Shown: positions 54,065 to 64,000 of the stretch, one piece after another
How the letters are laid out: each line of letters starts with the position of its first letter
Position numbering within the stretch: the first letter of the stretch is position 1
Assembly (NCBI RefSeq): GCF_023922585.1
Contig: NZ_JAMFTN010000017.1
Location: 68,659-132,658 of the forward strand
Reading direction: 5' to 3'
DNA from: Aliidiomarina quisquiliarum
Lineage (GTDB): Bacteria > Pseudomonadota > Gammaproteobacteria > Enterobacterales > Alteromonadaceae
Length of the DNA stretch: 64,000 nt
Position numbers and translations under genes: made by a program
Notes under the pieces: model-generated
Databases searched by the model: none
Told to the model about the DNA's origin: nothing
Seen by the model: the letters and a program-made list of their open reading frames with translations, nothing else

Positions 54065-54817
54065 ATGAAAAAGCAAGAGAATACCACCCATTTTGGTTTC
54101 AAAACGGTAAATTCCGCCGACAAAGAGCGTTTAGTTGCCAGCGTGTTCGATTCGGTGGCTGCTAAATATGATGTGATGAACGACGTAATGTCGATGGGTA
54201 TACATCGCCTTTGGAAGCGCCAAACCATTGATAGTAGTGGTGTACGTACAGGGCATCGGGTGTTGGACTTGGCCGGCGGCACTGGTGACTTAACCGCAAG
54301 GTTTTCACGCTTGGTAGGGCCCACAGGCGAAGTGGTATTAGCAGATATTAATGCAGCAATGTTGAATGTAGGCCGCACTAAGCTGCAAGACATGGGTATT
54401 GTTGGCAATGTGTCGTATGTACAAGCGAATGCTGAAAAACTACCTTTTCCCGACGACTACTTTGACTGCATAACGATAGCCTTCGGGCTGCGTAACGTAA
54501 CCGACAAAGACGCCGCATTGCGTTCCATGTTGCGGGTGCTAAAGCCCGGTGGGCGCTTGCTAGTGTTAGAATTCTCAAAGCCACAAGCTGCATGGTTAAG
54601 CAAAGCCTACGACCTATATTCCTTTCACTTATTGCCGCGTATGGGCGAGCTTATTGCCCGCGATAAAGACAGCTACCAGTACCTTGCCGAATCGATTCGT
54701 ATGCATCCTGATCAAGAAACCCTAAAAGCCATGATGGCGACCGCTGGGTTTTCGCAAGTGGACTATCAGAATATGACCGGTGGCATAGTGGCATTACACC
54801 GAGGTTATAAATTTTAA
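54065..54817 (+). CDS. ubiE: Ubiquinone/menaquinone C-methyltransferase UbiE
   Basis: This 250-residue SAM methyltransferase has [28 protein letters not shown] at the start, the SAM-binding loop [15 protein letters not shown], and [17 protein letters not shown] with [14 protein letters not shown] at the end. It methylates the 2-polyprenyl-benzoquinol ring carbon. Its TAA stop overlaps the ubiJ ATG by one base, and it heads the ubiE-ubiJ-ubiB-tatABC run. Confidence 0.96.
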   Translation: MKKQENTTHFGFKTVNSADKERLVASVFDSVAAKYDVMNDVMSMGIHRLWKRQTIDSSGVRTGHRVLDLAGGTGDLTARFSRLVGPTGEVVLADINAAMLNVGRTKLQDMGIVGNVSYVQANAEKLPFPDDYFDCITIAFGLRNVTDKDAALRSMLRVLKPGGRLLVLEFSKPQAAWLSKAYDLYSFHLLPRMGELIARDKDSYQYLAESIRMHPDQETLKAMMATAGFSQVDYQNMTGGIVALHRGYKF

Positions 54818-55434
54818 TGTTAGCGCATGTGGTACGAAGCACATTAGAGCCAGCCTTAAATAAAGCACTTGGGGCAGATACCAATACGGCGCAACGTTTG
54901 CGTAGTGTGCGTGGTACGTGTGTGGCAATTCGTTTGCGCGAGCTACCAGAACCTTTCATTATACGTTTTAGTGAAGAGCAAATATTCTTACTTGGCCCTA
55001 GCTACGACGCCATTGACGCCGAAGTAACTTTGTCGCTGCTGCAATTGCCCCAGCTAACTGATGCAGCCCAGGCAACCCAAGCCATTCAACAAGGTAAGCT
55101 GCTGGTAGTGGGCGACCCGCTTTTATTGCAGCGCGCTGCGGCCGTGTTTGTTGAGCTAGATATGGACTGGGAAGAGTTACTGGCGAGCTACTTAGGAGAC
55201 ATTCCGGCGTACTTAATTAGCCAGCGTATGCAAGCCGCTATGAAGCGTATTAAACAAGCGCAGCTTGGCCAACGTATGCAAGAAATACTAAGCGACGAAA
55301 CAGGGTTATTGGCTACGCCAGTAGAATTTAAAGTACTACAAGAACAATGTACACAGGCCAACCAACGGCTTGTGCAATTAGAGCAAAGAATAGCTGCAAT
55401 AACGCCATTAGAAACATTGGCTAAGGGTGAGTAG
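54817..55434 (+). CDS. ubiJ: Ubiquinone biosynthesis accessory factor UbiJ
   Basis: This 205-residue protein has the SCP2-like lipid-binding domain (about 15-120; CVAIRLRELPEPFIIRFSEEQIFLL, GDPLLLQRAAAVFVELDMDWEELLASYLGD). A helical coiled C-terminus follows (TQANQRLVQLEQRIAAI). UbiJ and UbiK form the lipid-binding part of the soluble Ubi complex that holds ubiquinone intermediates. The start overlaps the ubiE stop, and ubiB follows after 3 bp. Confidence 0.92.
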   Translation: MLAHVVRSTLEPALNKALGADTNTAQRLRSVRGTCVAIRLRELPEPFIIRFSEEQIFLLGPSYDAIDAEVTLSLLQLPQLTDAAQATQAIQQGKLLVVGDPLLLQRAAAVFVELDMDWEELLASYLGDIPAYLISQRMQAAMKRIKQAQLGQRMQEILSDETGLLATPVEFKVLQEQCTQANQRLVQLEQRIAAITPLETLAKGE

Positions 55435-55437
55435 TTT

Positions 55438-57087
55438 GTGCGAATGATGCGGTTTTACAAAATAATAAGCGTGTTGTTGCGATATGGTATCGACGACATG
55501 GTACCAACCGATAAATGGCCATGGTGGGCGAAAACAGTACGTTATAGCCTATTTTGGCTGCGTAATAAGCACCCAGAAAAACAGCTTGGAGAACGCTTAC
55601 GGCTAGCGTTAGAAACCTTAGGGCCGGTGTTTGTGAAGCTAGGGCAAATGTTGTCAACGCGGCGCGATTTATTGCCACCTGAAATGGTAGAAGAGCTTTC
55701 CAAACTACAAGACCAGGTGCCGCCATTCCCGGGCGAACAAGCTCAACAGGTTATTGAGCGTAGCTTAGGTTTTAAGCTTAATACGGTTTTTCATTCCTTT
55801 ACCCAAACGCCACTGGCTTCGGCGTCGATTGCACAAGTGCACGCGGCAGAATTAAAAGACCCTCATAGCGGCGACATTAAGCAAGTAGTTATTAAAGTGA
55901 TTCGGCCCGACATTTTAATTACTATTAATGCCGACCTTGGTTTAATGGAATCGATGGCGTTGCTTGCGGCGAAATTATTGCCCGACGGTCGCCGGCTAAA
56001 ACCTGTTGAGGTTATTCGCGAATATAGCAAAACCTTAATGGACGAATTGAATCTTGCGCGTGAAGCGGCCAATGCTATTCAATTACGCCGAAACTTTTCC
56101 GATTCAGAGCTGCTTTATATTCCTGAAGTTTATAGCGACTACAGTCGACAAAACATTATGGTGATGGAGCGTATTTACGGCATACCTATTAGCGATGTAA
56201 ATGCCTTAGAAAATGCTGGTATTAATTTACAGCTATTAGCCGAGCGGGGGGTTGAAGTGTTCTTTACCCAAGTATTCCGCGACAGTTTTTTCCATGCGGA
56301 TATGCACCCAGGAAATATTTTTGTTGATCCAGATCGGCAGCAGTCGCCGCGCTACTTAGCCGTAGACTTTGGCATTGTGGGCACGCTAAACCGAGAAGAT
56401 AAACGTTACTTAGCTGAAAATTTTATTGCCTTCTTCAATCGTGACTATCGCCGTGTAGCCGAATTGCATATCGATTCGGGCTGGGTACCTTCGCATATTA
56501 ATGTTGAAGAATTCGAGTCAGATATTCGTACCGTGTGCGAACCTATTTTCGAGAAGCCATTAGCCGAAATTTCTTTTGCTCACGTGCTATTGAACTTGTT
56601 TGTTACTGCCCGACGTTTTGAAATGGAAGTACAGCCGCAATTGGTGCTGCTACAAAAAACGTTGTTGTACGTAGAAGGTTTAGGGCGCAATCTATATCCG
56701 CAACTCGACTTGTGGAAAACAGCAAAACCATTTTTAGAGCGCTGGATGCAAGAGCAAATGGGCTGGCGCGCCATGTGGCGTAGCCTGAATGAACAAGCGC
56801 CGCGCTGGGCGGAAAAGCTGCCGGAAGTGCCCATGTTACTGTACGATACTTTAAAAGGCTTAAAGCAACAGCAACGCCATGAGGCAAACTTTCGCCAACA
56901 GCAGTTGGCATTGCAAAAAAAGCTTGCTGGTGGCCGTTGGTGGGCCATGTTGGCAGGTAGTTTAACAGTAACCAGTGCTTTATTAGCGGGTTTTAAATTA
57001 TCCGGCTGGCTGGTGGCTACAACGGTAACCGTAGCTGTAGTAGCTTGGTGGCAGGCGTGGCGAACAAGGCCTGGTCGTAACAATTAA
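55438..57087 (+). CDS. ubiB: Ubiquinone biosynthesis protein UbiB (ABC1/ADCK-like)
   Basis: This 549-residue atypical kinase starts at GTG (an ATG two codons later is possible). The family motif [14 protein letters not shown], the Ala-rich loop [11 protein letters not shown], the [11 protein letters not shown] block, the catalytic-loop-like [14 protein letters not shown] and [11 protein letters not shown] are all present. Two C-terminal membrane helices (about 500-540) anchor it. It has ATPase activity and is thought to help move lipid intermediates out of the membrane. It is followed after 15 bp by tatA. Confidence 0.95.
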   Translation: MRMMRFYKIISVLLRYGIDDMVPTDKWPWWAKTVRYSLFWLRNKHPEKQLGERLRLALETLGPVFVKLGQMLSTRRDLLPPEMVEELSKLQDQVPPFPGEQAQQVIERSLGFKLNTVFHSFTQTPLASASIAQVHAAELKDPHSGDIKQVVIKVIRPDILITINADLGLMESMALLAAKLLPDGRRLKPVEVIREYSKTLMDELNLAREAANAIQLRRNFSDSELLYIPEVYSDYSRQNIMVMERIYGIPISDVNALENAGINLQLLAERGVEVFFTQVFRDSFFHADMHPGNIFVDPDRQQSPRYLAVDFGIVGTLNREDKRYLAENFIAFFNRDYRRVAELHIDSGWVPSHINVEEFESDIRTVCEPIFEKPLAEISFAHVLLNLFVTARRFEMEVQPQLVLLQKTLLYVEGLGRNLYPQLDLWKTAKPFLERWMQEQMGWRAMWRSLNEQAPRWAEKLPEVPMLLYDTLKGLKQQQRHEANFRQQQLALQKKLAGGRWWAMLAGSLTVTSALLAGFKLSGWLVATTVTVAVVAWWQAWRTRPGRNN

Positions 57088-57102
57088 TTGAAGGGGTTTA
57101 TT

Positions 57103-57318
57103 ATGGGTGGCATTGGTATTTGGCAATTGTTAATTGTTTTACTAATTATAATATTATTGTTTGGTGGCAAAAAATTACGCACTTTAGGCTCTGACTTAGG
57201 CTCGGCCTTACGTGGTTTTAAGAAGGAAATGAGCGACGGTGAAACGCCTAGCGTGGAAAAAAAAGATGCTGATTTCACCGACACTAAAACAGAACAAAAA
57301 GACAAGACGAACACCTAA
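57103..57318 (+). CDS. tatA: Twin-arginine translocase subunit TatA
   Basis: The ATG at 57103 follows GAAGGGG and gives 71 residues ([20 protein letters not shown]); an ORF start at 57088 would put extra residues before the conserved N-terminus. The single helix, the hinge [24 protein letters not shown] and an acidic tail are typical. TatA oligomers form the passage for folded proteins. tatB starts 2 bp after the stop. Confidence 0.95.
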   Translation: MGGIGIWQLLIVLLIIILLFGGKKLRTLGSDLGSALRGFKKEMSDGETPSVEKKDADFTDTKTEQKDKTNT

Positions 57319-57320
57319 TT

Positions 57321-57647
57321 ATGTTTGATATTGGGTTCTGGGAGTTAGTAGTAATTAGCGTTATCGGGCTATTAGTGGTTGGGCCCGAACGCTTGCCTGG
57401 TGCTATTCGGTCGTTGCAACGCACCTTGGGCCAGTTGCGCTCCTTCGGCAATAAAATACAAGCAGAATTAAACCATGAGCTGCGCGTTAAAGAATTACAT
57501 GAAAATTTAAAAAAAATAGAGTCGGCAGACATTGACGACTTAAGCCCCGAGCTTAAACGTTCTTTAGCCGAACTAGAGGCTGCTGCTGAGCAGGTACGCG
57601 AGCCCTATGCAGAAGATAAAAAGCGCAACAAGGAAGAACATGAGTGA
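57321..57647 (+). CDS. tatB: Twin-arginine translocase subunit TatB
   Basis: This 108-residue protein begins [20 protein letters not shown], then [20 protein letters not shown], the TatB signature with the conserved Glu and GPERLP hinge. The charged amphipathic tail is shorter than in E. coli (171 residues). With TatC it forms the receptor for twin-arginine signal peptides. Its end overlaps the tatC start by 8 bp. Confidence 0.95.
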   Translation: MFDIGFWELVVISVIGLLVVGPERLPGAIRSLQRTLGQLRSFGNKIQAELNHELRVKELHENLKKIESADIDDLSPELKRSLAELEAAAEQVREPYAEDKKRNKEEHE

Positions 57648-58392
57648 TAACGAACCGGCTTCGCTTTTAGACCACTTAGTGGCATTACGCAGCACCGTGT
57701 TACATAGTGTGGCGGTTATTGTTGGCTTTTTTTTATGTTTGGTATATTTCGCTCGCGACCTATACAACTGGCTTTCTGCACCTCTAATGGCGGTATTGCC
57801 AGAAGGTAGCAGTATGATAGCCACCGACGTAGCGGCGCCTTTCTTTGCCCCCTTCAAACTTACTTTTGTAGTGGCCTTTTTTTTGGCCATTCCGTTTTTG
57901 TTGCATCAAATATGGCGCTTTATTGCTCCTGGTTTGTACCAACATGAACGGCGGCTTGTAGTGCCCCTATTGGTCAGTAGCAGCATACTTTTTTATGCAG
58001 GTATTGCTTTTGCTTACTTTGTTTTACTACCTATCGCGTTCGCATTTTTTACTAGCATGGCGCCTGCTGGTATTACCATTGCAACAGACATATCTAGTTA
58101 TTTAGACTTTGTGCTAAAAATATTTTTTGCGTTTGGCTTTGCCTTCGAAATACCCATAGCAGTGGTATTGTTATGTTGGTCGGGTGTGGTTACGCCTGAC
58201 CAATTAAGGGCTAAACGGCCCTATGTTATTGTTGGCGTGTTTGTGATTGGTATGTTGCTTACACCTCCCGATGTTATTTCACAAACCTTACTGGCTATTC
58301 CTATGTGGTTGTTATTTGAACTCGGGGTACTATTAAGCAGCTGGTATATTAAAAATAAAACAAGCAATATAAAAACAGAGCAACAGGAGTAA
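57640..58392 (+). CDS. tatC: Twin-arginine translocase subunit TatC
   Basis: The ATG at 57640, after GGAAGAAC, gives 250 residues and overlaps tatB; the ORF start at 57607 adds an unrelated leader. Six membrane helices are visible. The conserved N-terminal [16 protein letters not shown], the [10 protein letters not shown] loop, and [16 protein letters not shown] with [23 protein letters not shown] identify it. It recognises the twin-arginine motif. Confidence 0.95.
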   Translation: MSDNEPASLLDHLVALRSTVLHSVAVIVGFFLCLVYFARDLYNWLSAPLMAVLPEGSSMIATDVAAPFFAPFKLTFVVAFFLAIPFLLHQIWRFIAPGLYQHERRLVVPLLVSSSILFYAGIAFAYFVLLPIAFAFFTSMAPAGITIATDISSYLDFVLKIFFAFGFAFEIPIAVVLLCWSGVVTPDQLRAKRPYVIVGVFVIGMLLTPPDVISQTLLAIPMWLLFELGVLLSSWYIKNKTSNIKTEQQE

Positions 58393-58399
58393 TAAGACT

Positions 58400-58852
58400 A
58401 TGACTAACAAACTTAGCGCTTTCAGCCTTATTTTGTTTGCTACAGTTATGGTACTGCCAAGCACAGCACAGGCGTCTTTGGCGCGTTTAATTGAGCAGCT
58501 ACAACTTTGTGAACAACAAGCTGACACAGTGTATCGGTTACAGTGTTTTGACAATGTTGTGGCGGCGCTACCAGAGCCCGAAACCGTTGCTGAAACACCT
58601 GTTGCGGAAAAGGCTGTAGCCTTGAATGAAGCAAGTGAAGATTTTTTAAACATTACCGAAATGTGGGAATATAAGCGTGGTATGTGGAAATTTCGCTTAA
58701 TTAACGGTGAAGTATGGCGACAAACGGAAGTGAGCTCGTCGTTTCCTTTTAGTACCGAGCGGAAATACTATTTTCAGCAAGGAATGTTCGATGCTTACTA
58801 TTTACGTACGCCGGGCTTAAACACGCGTGTTCGAGTTAGATTGGAGCGTTAA
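58400..58852 (+). CDS. Exported protein, unknown function (RL-CFD motif)
   Basis: This 150-residue protein has a signal peptide (cleavage near AQAS, about 25). The mature N-terminus carries LCEQQADTVYRLQCFDNVV, the C-x(n)-RL-x-C-[FY]-D pattern found in several small periplasmic proteins such as VasI-like ones; the two Cys probably form a disulfide. A second part, WKFRLINGEVWRQTE, then YYFQQGMFDAYYL and RVRVRLER, resembles the sheet shared by that group. It sits between tatC and tatD with 7 bp upstream and a 1-bp overlap with tatD, so it belongs to the operon. Function is unknown. Confidence 0.7.
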   Translation: MTNKLSAFSLILFATVMVLPSTAQASLARLIEQLQLCEQQADTVYRLQCFDNVVAALPEPETVAETPVAEKAVALNEASEDFLNITEMWEYKRGMWKFRLINGEVWRQTEVSSSFPFSTERKYYFQQGMFDAYYLRTPGLNTRVRVRLER

Positions 58853-59655
58853 TGGGTTGGGTTGATTGCGGTATAAACTTATTAAGCAGCCAATTTCTAG
58901 AACCGAAGCTGGTGCTTAGCAATGCATTACCGCAGGTTAACCGATTTGTATTAATTAGCAGCGACGTGGCCGAGTCGGAACGTGTGGCCCGTTGGTGCGC
59001 TGAAACACCGGGTTGCATTGCTACAGCAGGAGTGCATCCACATCAGGCGGATCAAACGACGGCTTGCTTTGCGTCGCGCATACGGGAATTAGCTGAGCAA
59101 GAAGTGGTGAGGGCCATTGGTGAATGTGGCCTCGATTATAACCGCAACTTTTCTACGCCGAAGCGGCAACGGGAAGTTTTTGCCGAGCAGGTAGCACTAG
59201 CGGTTGAACTACAGTTACCGCTTTATTTGCATGAGCGAGACGCGTTAGCTGATCAACTCGCTATTTTAAATGAACATCAGGGGCAGTTACCGCCTTTATT
59301 TGTACATTGCTTTACCCAAGGGCAGGAAGCATTAGCGGCGTATCAAGCGCTTGACGCTTACATTGGTATAACCGGCTGGGTATGTGACGAACGCCGCGGT
59401 GAAGCGCTACAAAGCGCTGTGCCCCATATTAAAGCCGAACGCTTATTATTAGAAACCGACGCCCCTTATTTAACCCCTCGAACCTTACGCCCGAAACCAA
59501 AAGGTAGGGTGAACGAACCCCAGTGGTTACCGCATATTGCGGCAACAGTAGCTAATTTACGTAATACCACCCTAGACACCCTTGCCAGTGAAACCACGGC
59601 CAATGCTTTACGGTTGTTTGGTCACTGGGATTGTTTTCAACAGAGTTTACCGTGA
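58852..59655 (+). CDS. tatD: TatD-family metal-dependent nuclease
   Basis: This 267-residue TIM-barrel protein aligns with E. coli TatD along its length: WVDCGINLLSSQF, TAGVHPHQAD, IGECGLDYNRNFSTPKRQ, the His of YLHERDAL, FVHCFTQG, YIGITGWVCDERRG and ETDAPYLTPRTLRPKP. TatD is a Mg-dependent 3'-5' exonuclease active on damaged DNA and is not needed for Tat export despite its position. The diguanylate cyclase gene overlaps its end. Confidence 0.92.
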   Translation: MGWVDCGINLLSSQFLEPKLVLSNALPQVNRFVLISSDVAESERVARWCAETPGCIATAGVHPHQADQTTACFASRIRELAEQEVVRAIGECGLDYNRNFSTPKRQREVFAEQVALAVELQLPLYLHERDALADQLAILNEHQGQLPPLFVHCFTQGQEALAAYQALDAYIGITGWVCDERRGEALQSAVPHIKAERLLLETDAPYLTPRTLRPKPKGRVNEPQWLPHIAATVANLRNTTLDTLASETTANALRLFGHWDCFQQSLP

Positions 59656-61511
59656 AGCATTATATTAGCTATACGATACGGGTTGCTGTTTTGCTTAGCG
59701 CCACGTTCTGGGCTGTGTCGCATGCAGAAACAAACGAAATAACAGGTAAACCAGAAGCGGGTATTATTACTCATTACTTGGTCGACGCTAGTGGCAGTTT
59801 TAGTCTCAGCGAGGCTATTAATTTGCCCACTTACGGCTGGCATACCATTGCTAATGGCAACGTTTCCTTTGGCTATGATGACCGTACTTATTGGTTCAAA
59901 ATGGACATTGAGGCCAGCGACAGTGAGCGTTTACTTCATGTTGCTTATCCGCTGTTAGACCAACTAGACATTTACTTTGTAGCAGCAGGGCAAACCCTTG
60001 CTTACTACGAACTTGGCGATACCTTGCATTTTAATACCCGGCCTATTGCTCATGAAGACTTTGTTGTACCTATTCCACCGCATCACAGCTTAACAACTTA
60101 TTTCCGCGTTCATACCAGCAGTGCTATGAACATGCCGGTTAAAATTTGGCCAACCAATGCATTTCATGCGTCACAAGCGCTAGTGCAACTGGGCTTTGGT
60201 ATATATTTTGGCGTGTTAATTTGTATGGTGCTGTATAACTTATTTGGTTTTGCAGTTATTCGTGAATCGAGTGTGTTTAGTTATTCTATTTACGTGATAT
60301 TTGTTGGCCTGATGGCAGCGGGTTTAACTGGAGTTGGCTTCCGTTATATTTGGCCAGGCAATATTTGGCTGCAAGATCATGCGTTAGTGCTATTTGGTTG
60401 CCTAAGTTTTGGCTTTGCCGCTTTATTTATAGCGCAATTATTAAAAATAAAGCAACACAGTGCGCTGTTTGCTCGTGGCCTGTGGGTTATGGGCGGGCTT
60501 GCATTTATTATTGCCATAATTAGTGTGTTTTTAGAGTACAAAGTGGCAATTAAGCTATTGCTTATATTTGCTATTTTCAGTTGTTCATTTTTAGTGATTT
60601 TAGCTATAAGCATGTGGCGTAAAGGGTCTGTTTATGCCCGAATTTTTGCCGTCGCTTGGGCTGCCTTTATCGGGGCTATATTCTTGAACTCGCTCGCTTA
60701 CCTTGGCGTGATCGACCCACATTTTATGCAGCGATATGCGATAATGATAGGCTCGGGCATTGAGGTACTGCTGCTGTCGTGGGTGTTAACCTTACGTTAT
60801 TCTGACGAACGGTTACAAAAACTGGTGGCCCAAGAAGAAGCATTGCGTAGGTCGGCCGAAGCGCAAGAAGCCCAGCGCCAATTAAACGAAGAGCTAGAGC
60901 AGCGGGTAGACGAGCGCACTTTTGAACTTGAAATGGCGCTGCGTGAGTTGCAAGAAGTAAACAATGAGTTAGAACGTAAAAATAGCGAAGACGGTTTAAC
61001 CGGCTTGTTTAACCGACGCCATTTCGACCACCAGCTAACTGTTGAATTTCGTCGGGCTTGGCGAAATAAACAGCCAGTGGCCTTAATTATGCTCGATATA
61101 GACTATTTCAAACCTATTAACGACACGCACGGCCACATGATAGGCGACCAAATTTTGGTTGCCTTAGCCGAACGTTTAAAACAAACCGTAAGGCGGCCAA
61201 GCGACGGTATATTTCGCTACGGTGGTGAAGAATTTGCTTTGCTACTTGGCAATACGAATGAGCATGAAGCAAGCCAAGTGGCAAGTATGATAAGCAGGGC
61301 TATTAGTGAAACACCATTTATTACCGACGCAGGGCCACTTTCTATTACTGTGAGTATCGGCGTAAGTATTGCCGAACATAACTTGTTTGAAGTGCCAGAG
61401 CAGCTATTGAAAGCCGCCGATGACGCCCTATATGCAGCGAAAGAGCGTGGCCGCAATCAGTTTGTTATTGCCCAACACTTTATTGAACCAGCTACGCCCG
61501 ATAACGACTAA
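59652..61511 (+). CDS. 7TMR-DISM membrane diguanylate cyclase
   Basis: I choose the GTG at 59652 (619 residues), overlapping the tatD stop by 4 bp, because it begins directly with the signal peptide (KHYISYTIRVAVLLSATF). The periplasmic 7TMR-DISMED2 domain spans about 30-180, seven membrane helices about 185-395, then a coiled linker (about 400-460). The C-terminal GGDEF domain has YGGEEF. An RPSD sequence ends five residues before it, the position of the inhibitory I-site. It should make c-di-GMP in response to an external ligand, probably a carbohydrate, and be subject to product inhibition. Confidence 0.88.
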   Translation: MKHYISYTIRVAVLLSATFWAVSHAETNEITGKPEAGIITHYLVDASGSFSLSEAINLPTYGWHTIANGNVSFGYDDRTYWFKMDIEASDSERLLHVAYPLLDQLDIYFVAAGQTLAYYELGDTLHFNTRPIAHEDFVVPIPPHHSLTTYFRVHTSSAMNMPVKIWPTNAFHASQALVQLGFGIYFGVLICMVLYNLFGFAVIRESSVFSYSIYVIFVGLMAAGLTGVGFRYIWPGNIWLQDHALVLFGCLSFGFAALFIAQLLKIKQHSALFARGLWVMGGLAFIIAIISVFLEYKVAIKLLLIFAIFSCSFLVILAISMWRKGSVYARIFAVAWAAFIGAIFLNSLAYLGVIDPHFMQRYAIMIGSGIEVLLLSWVLTLRYSDERLQKLVAQEEALRRSAEAQEAQRQLNEELEQRVDERTFELEMALRELQEVNNELERKNSEDGLTGLFNRRHFDHQLTVEFRRAWRNKQPVALIMLDIDYFKPINDTHGHMIGDQILVALAERLKQTVRRPSDGIFRYGGEEFALLLGNTNEHEASQVASMISRAISETPFITDAGPLSITVSIGVSIAEHNLFEVPEQLLKAADDALYAAKERGRNQFVIAQHFIEPATPDND

Positions 61512-61535
61512 GTCGGCCGTAATATTTAACTATAG

Positions 61536-62558
<1,023 letters not shown>

Positions 62559-62560
62559 AC

Positions 62561-64000
62561 TTATTCAAGACTTACATTCTCACGTAACTGAAGGCCGCCG
62601 AAGCTCTGCTGAAAGCGGCTTTCTTCGTTGAGCAGATCGGCTAAATAAGGATTTGTAGCTAGGAAATTGGCAGGCAAATGTAAAATAAGCATATTGGTGT
62701 TGTTGTTATCAAAACTAAGGCTGCAGTTTGGCATGGCGTCGTTGCGGCGGCGTTGGCAGCAAATAATGCTTAACCTTAAAATGCGACTTAAAAGTGCCAT
62801 TGGGGCAGTATCGGGTAGTTTTTTTGGTAGGTTATCGTCATCGATAATGCCGGTAACAGCTTCTAATAGCGACAATAAAGAAGATCTTTGTCGTAATGTG
62901 AAGCCAGGCAAGTCGGTGTGCTTTAATAAGTAACGGCTGTGCTTACCAGCGTGTTTGTAGCTTAGACTTTGGCCTATTTCATGCAAAAAAGCGACTGCTC
63001 TCGATAAGGCCTTTGACGACTTAGGAAGGGCTTCTGCCATGCCCACACCGCTACTAAGCTGAGTATAAAGCTTTATAACCCGTTCTGTTTGGGTTACGTC
63101 GGTTTGATAATGTTCAGCTAAACTTTTTAAGGTTCTTAGTTGTACGTCGTTATGCTGTAAAGACGTAAGCATGCTGTAAATAAGGCCTTCACGTAAGGCT
63201 GCCTCAGTGGCTTCTACATATTTTAAATTCAACTGCCGAAATAAGGCGATTAAAATACACAAGCCGGGTAGCAACACTAAGGCCCGGTCGGCTTTTAAAC
63301 CTTCGATGCTTATATGGTTTAAATTTTCAAAGAGTAATATTTCGTCGAGTAAGCTTTCTAGCCAAGGCAAACGAAAACGTTGGCTTAATTGACGTTGCAA
63401 AGCGATGTCTTGTAATGCTTTAAAAGTACCCGAAGCGCCGACTACGCGGGTTTTCTGTGACCGAACAAACAAAGCTTGGTGGGGGGCAATCAGCTGCTCA
63501 GCATCACCAATAGCACGCTCGACATTTTGTTTGGTAATAACCCCTTGTGGGAAATAAGCTGTTTTCCAAGTAACGCAGCCCATGTCTAAGCTAAGCGTAT
63601 GGTGCGACTGGAAACCACTACCAATAGCAATTTCAGTACTAGCGCCACCAATGTCGCACACCATTAATTGTGACCGGGCTGCCGAAGTATGGGCTACCCC
63701 TTGGTAAATAGTTTCGGCTTCATCTTCACCGGAAATAATTTGGATAGGGTGACCAAGGGTGTCTTGCATACGAGCAAGAAAAGGGTCTTGGGGATTAATT
63801 TTACGTAGTGTGGCAGTGCCAACGGCACGAATGTTTTCTGGAGCAATATCGCTAACCCGATCGGAGAATATAGCTAAGCAGTCAAGAGCTCGTTGGTGAA
63901 CGTTGGGGTTTAAAGTACCGTCGCTGCGTATACCTTCAGCTAGCCTTATACGGCGCTTGATTTTAGCAATAATTCGAACTGAGCCAGCTACAACTCGAAC
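62561..64000 (-). CDS. ppx: Exopolyphosphatase (Ppx/GppA), start cut by window edge
   Basis: The minus-strand frame is open to base 64000; 479 residues are in the window, so roughly 30 N-terminal residues (E. coli Ppx 513) are missing. Visible blocks are RRIRLAEGIRSDGTL, RAVGTATLRK, the phosphate-binding VCDIGGASTEIAIG, MGCVTWKTAYFPQGVI, GASGTFKAL and the HD-like part AVAFLHEIGQSLSYKHAGKHSRYLL. The enzyme removes phosphate from polyphosphate chains. The MGCV and ITK sequence and the full C-terminal HD domain favour Ppx over GppA. ppk would be expected near the missing start. Confidence 0.88.
   Translation of the reverse strand, partial: VRVVAGSVRIIAKIKRRIRLAEGIRSDGTLNPNVHQRALDCLAIFSDRVSDIAPENIRAVGTATLRKINPQDPFLARMQDTLGHPIQIISGEDEAETIYQGVAHTSAARSQLMVCDIGGASTEIAIGSGFQSHHTLSLDMGCVTWKTAYFPQGVITKQNVERAIGDAEQLIAPHQALFVRSQKTRVVGASGTFKALQDIALQRQLSQRFRLPWLESLLDEILLFENLNHISIEGLKADRALVLLPGLCILIALFRQLNLKYVEATEAALREGLIYSMLTSLQHNDVQLRTLKSLAEHYQTDVTQTERVIKLYTQLSSGVGMAEALPKSSKALSRAVAFLHEIGQSLSYKHAGKHSRYLLKHTDLPGFTLRQRSSLLSLLEAVTGIIDDDNLPKKLPDTAPMALLSRILRLSIICCQRRRNDAMPNCSLSFDNNNTNMLILHLPANFLATNPYLADLLNEESRFQQSFGGLQLRENVSLE

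Overview
This 64 kb window is a chromosomal segment of a gammaproteobacterium. Gene content and order fit the Alteromonadales: acnD-prpF, recC-recB-recD, gmk-rpoZ-spoT-ridA, recG, ubiE-ubiJ-ubiB-tatA-tatB-tatC-tatD-hemB and ppx. Many protein variants look like Idiomarinaceae (Idiomarina/Aliidiomarina), but that is an inference from memory, not a search result. I saw no tRNA, rRNA, insertion sequence, integrase or CRISPR array. Most of the window is ordinary core genome, densely packed, with accessory patches at about 3.2-5.4 kb and 14.7-22.9 kb.

Layout. 1-3.1 kb: end of a 2-methylcitrate (propionate) operon (acnD fragment, prpF) closed by a terminator. 3.2-5.4 kb: small accessory patch with a parDE-like toxin-antitoxin pair under a perfect palindrome, a small outer-membrane protein, a small membrane-anchored protein with a likely TTG start, and the remnant of a second toxin gene. 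5.4-14.7 kb: acyl-CoA ligase, a Fur-box-controlled small periplasmic protein, a REP-like repeat cluster, an RNase J-like nuclease (probably starting at ATT) with a PfkB kinase, a periplasmic catalase-like peroxidase, a lipoprotein 5'-nucleotidase and an M20 amidohydrolase.

14.7-21.9 kb is the most unusual locus. A TPR plus beta-barrel outer-membrane protein of Slam-like architecture overlaps by 11 bp a 1933-residue FecR-domain protein that carries six degenerate repeats of about 240-300 residues. The repeats look like TbpB-type beta-barrel modules. I read the pair as a possible type XI (Slam-like) secretion system with a giant multi-barrel cargo. Divergent from it is a two-gene unit made of a zinc-finger (anti-sigma-like) membrane protein and a YbjQ protein.

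22.9-64 kb: selO, a disrupted dgt dGTPase gene (internal deletion plus frameshift that removes a conserved metal-site region), a three-domain lipoprotein, deoD, the recCBD operon, two PH-domain membrane proteins, fpr, an alpha/beta hydrolase, an M48 protease with LemA, gmk, rpoZ, spoT, ridA, an NhaC-type antiporter, a GNAT-nitrilase fusion, a degenerate EAL-HDOD protein, recG, the ubiquinone and Tat genes, a membrane diguanylate cyclase, hemB and ppx (cut by the right edge).

Functionally the core part covers recombination and repair (RecBCD, RecG), stringent response and polyphosphate turnover (SpoT, Ppx), quinone and heme synthesis, and twin-arginine export. All product names rest on motifs read by eye; none was checked against a database.
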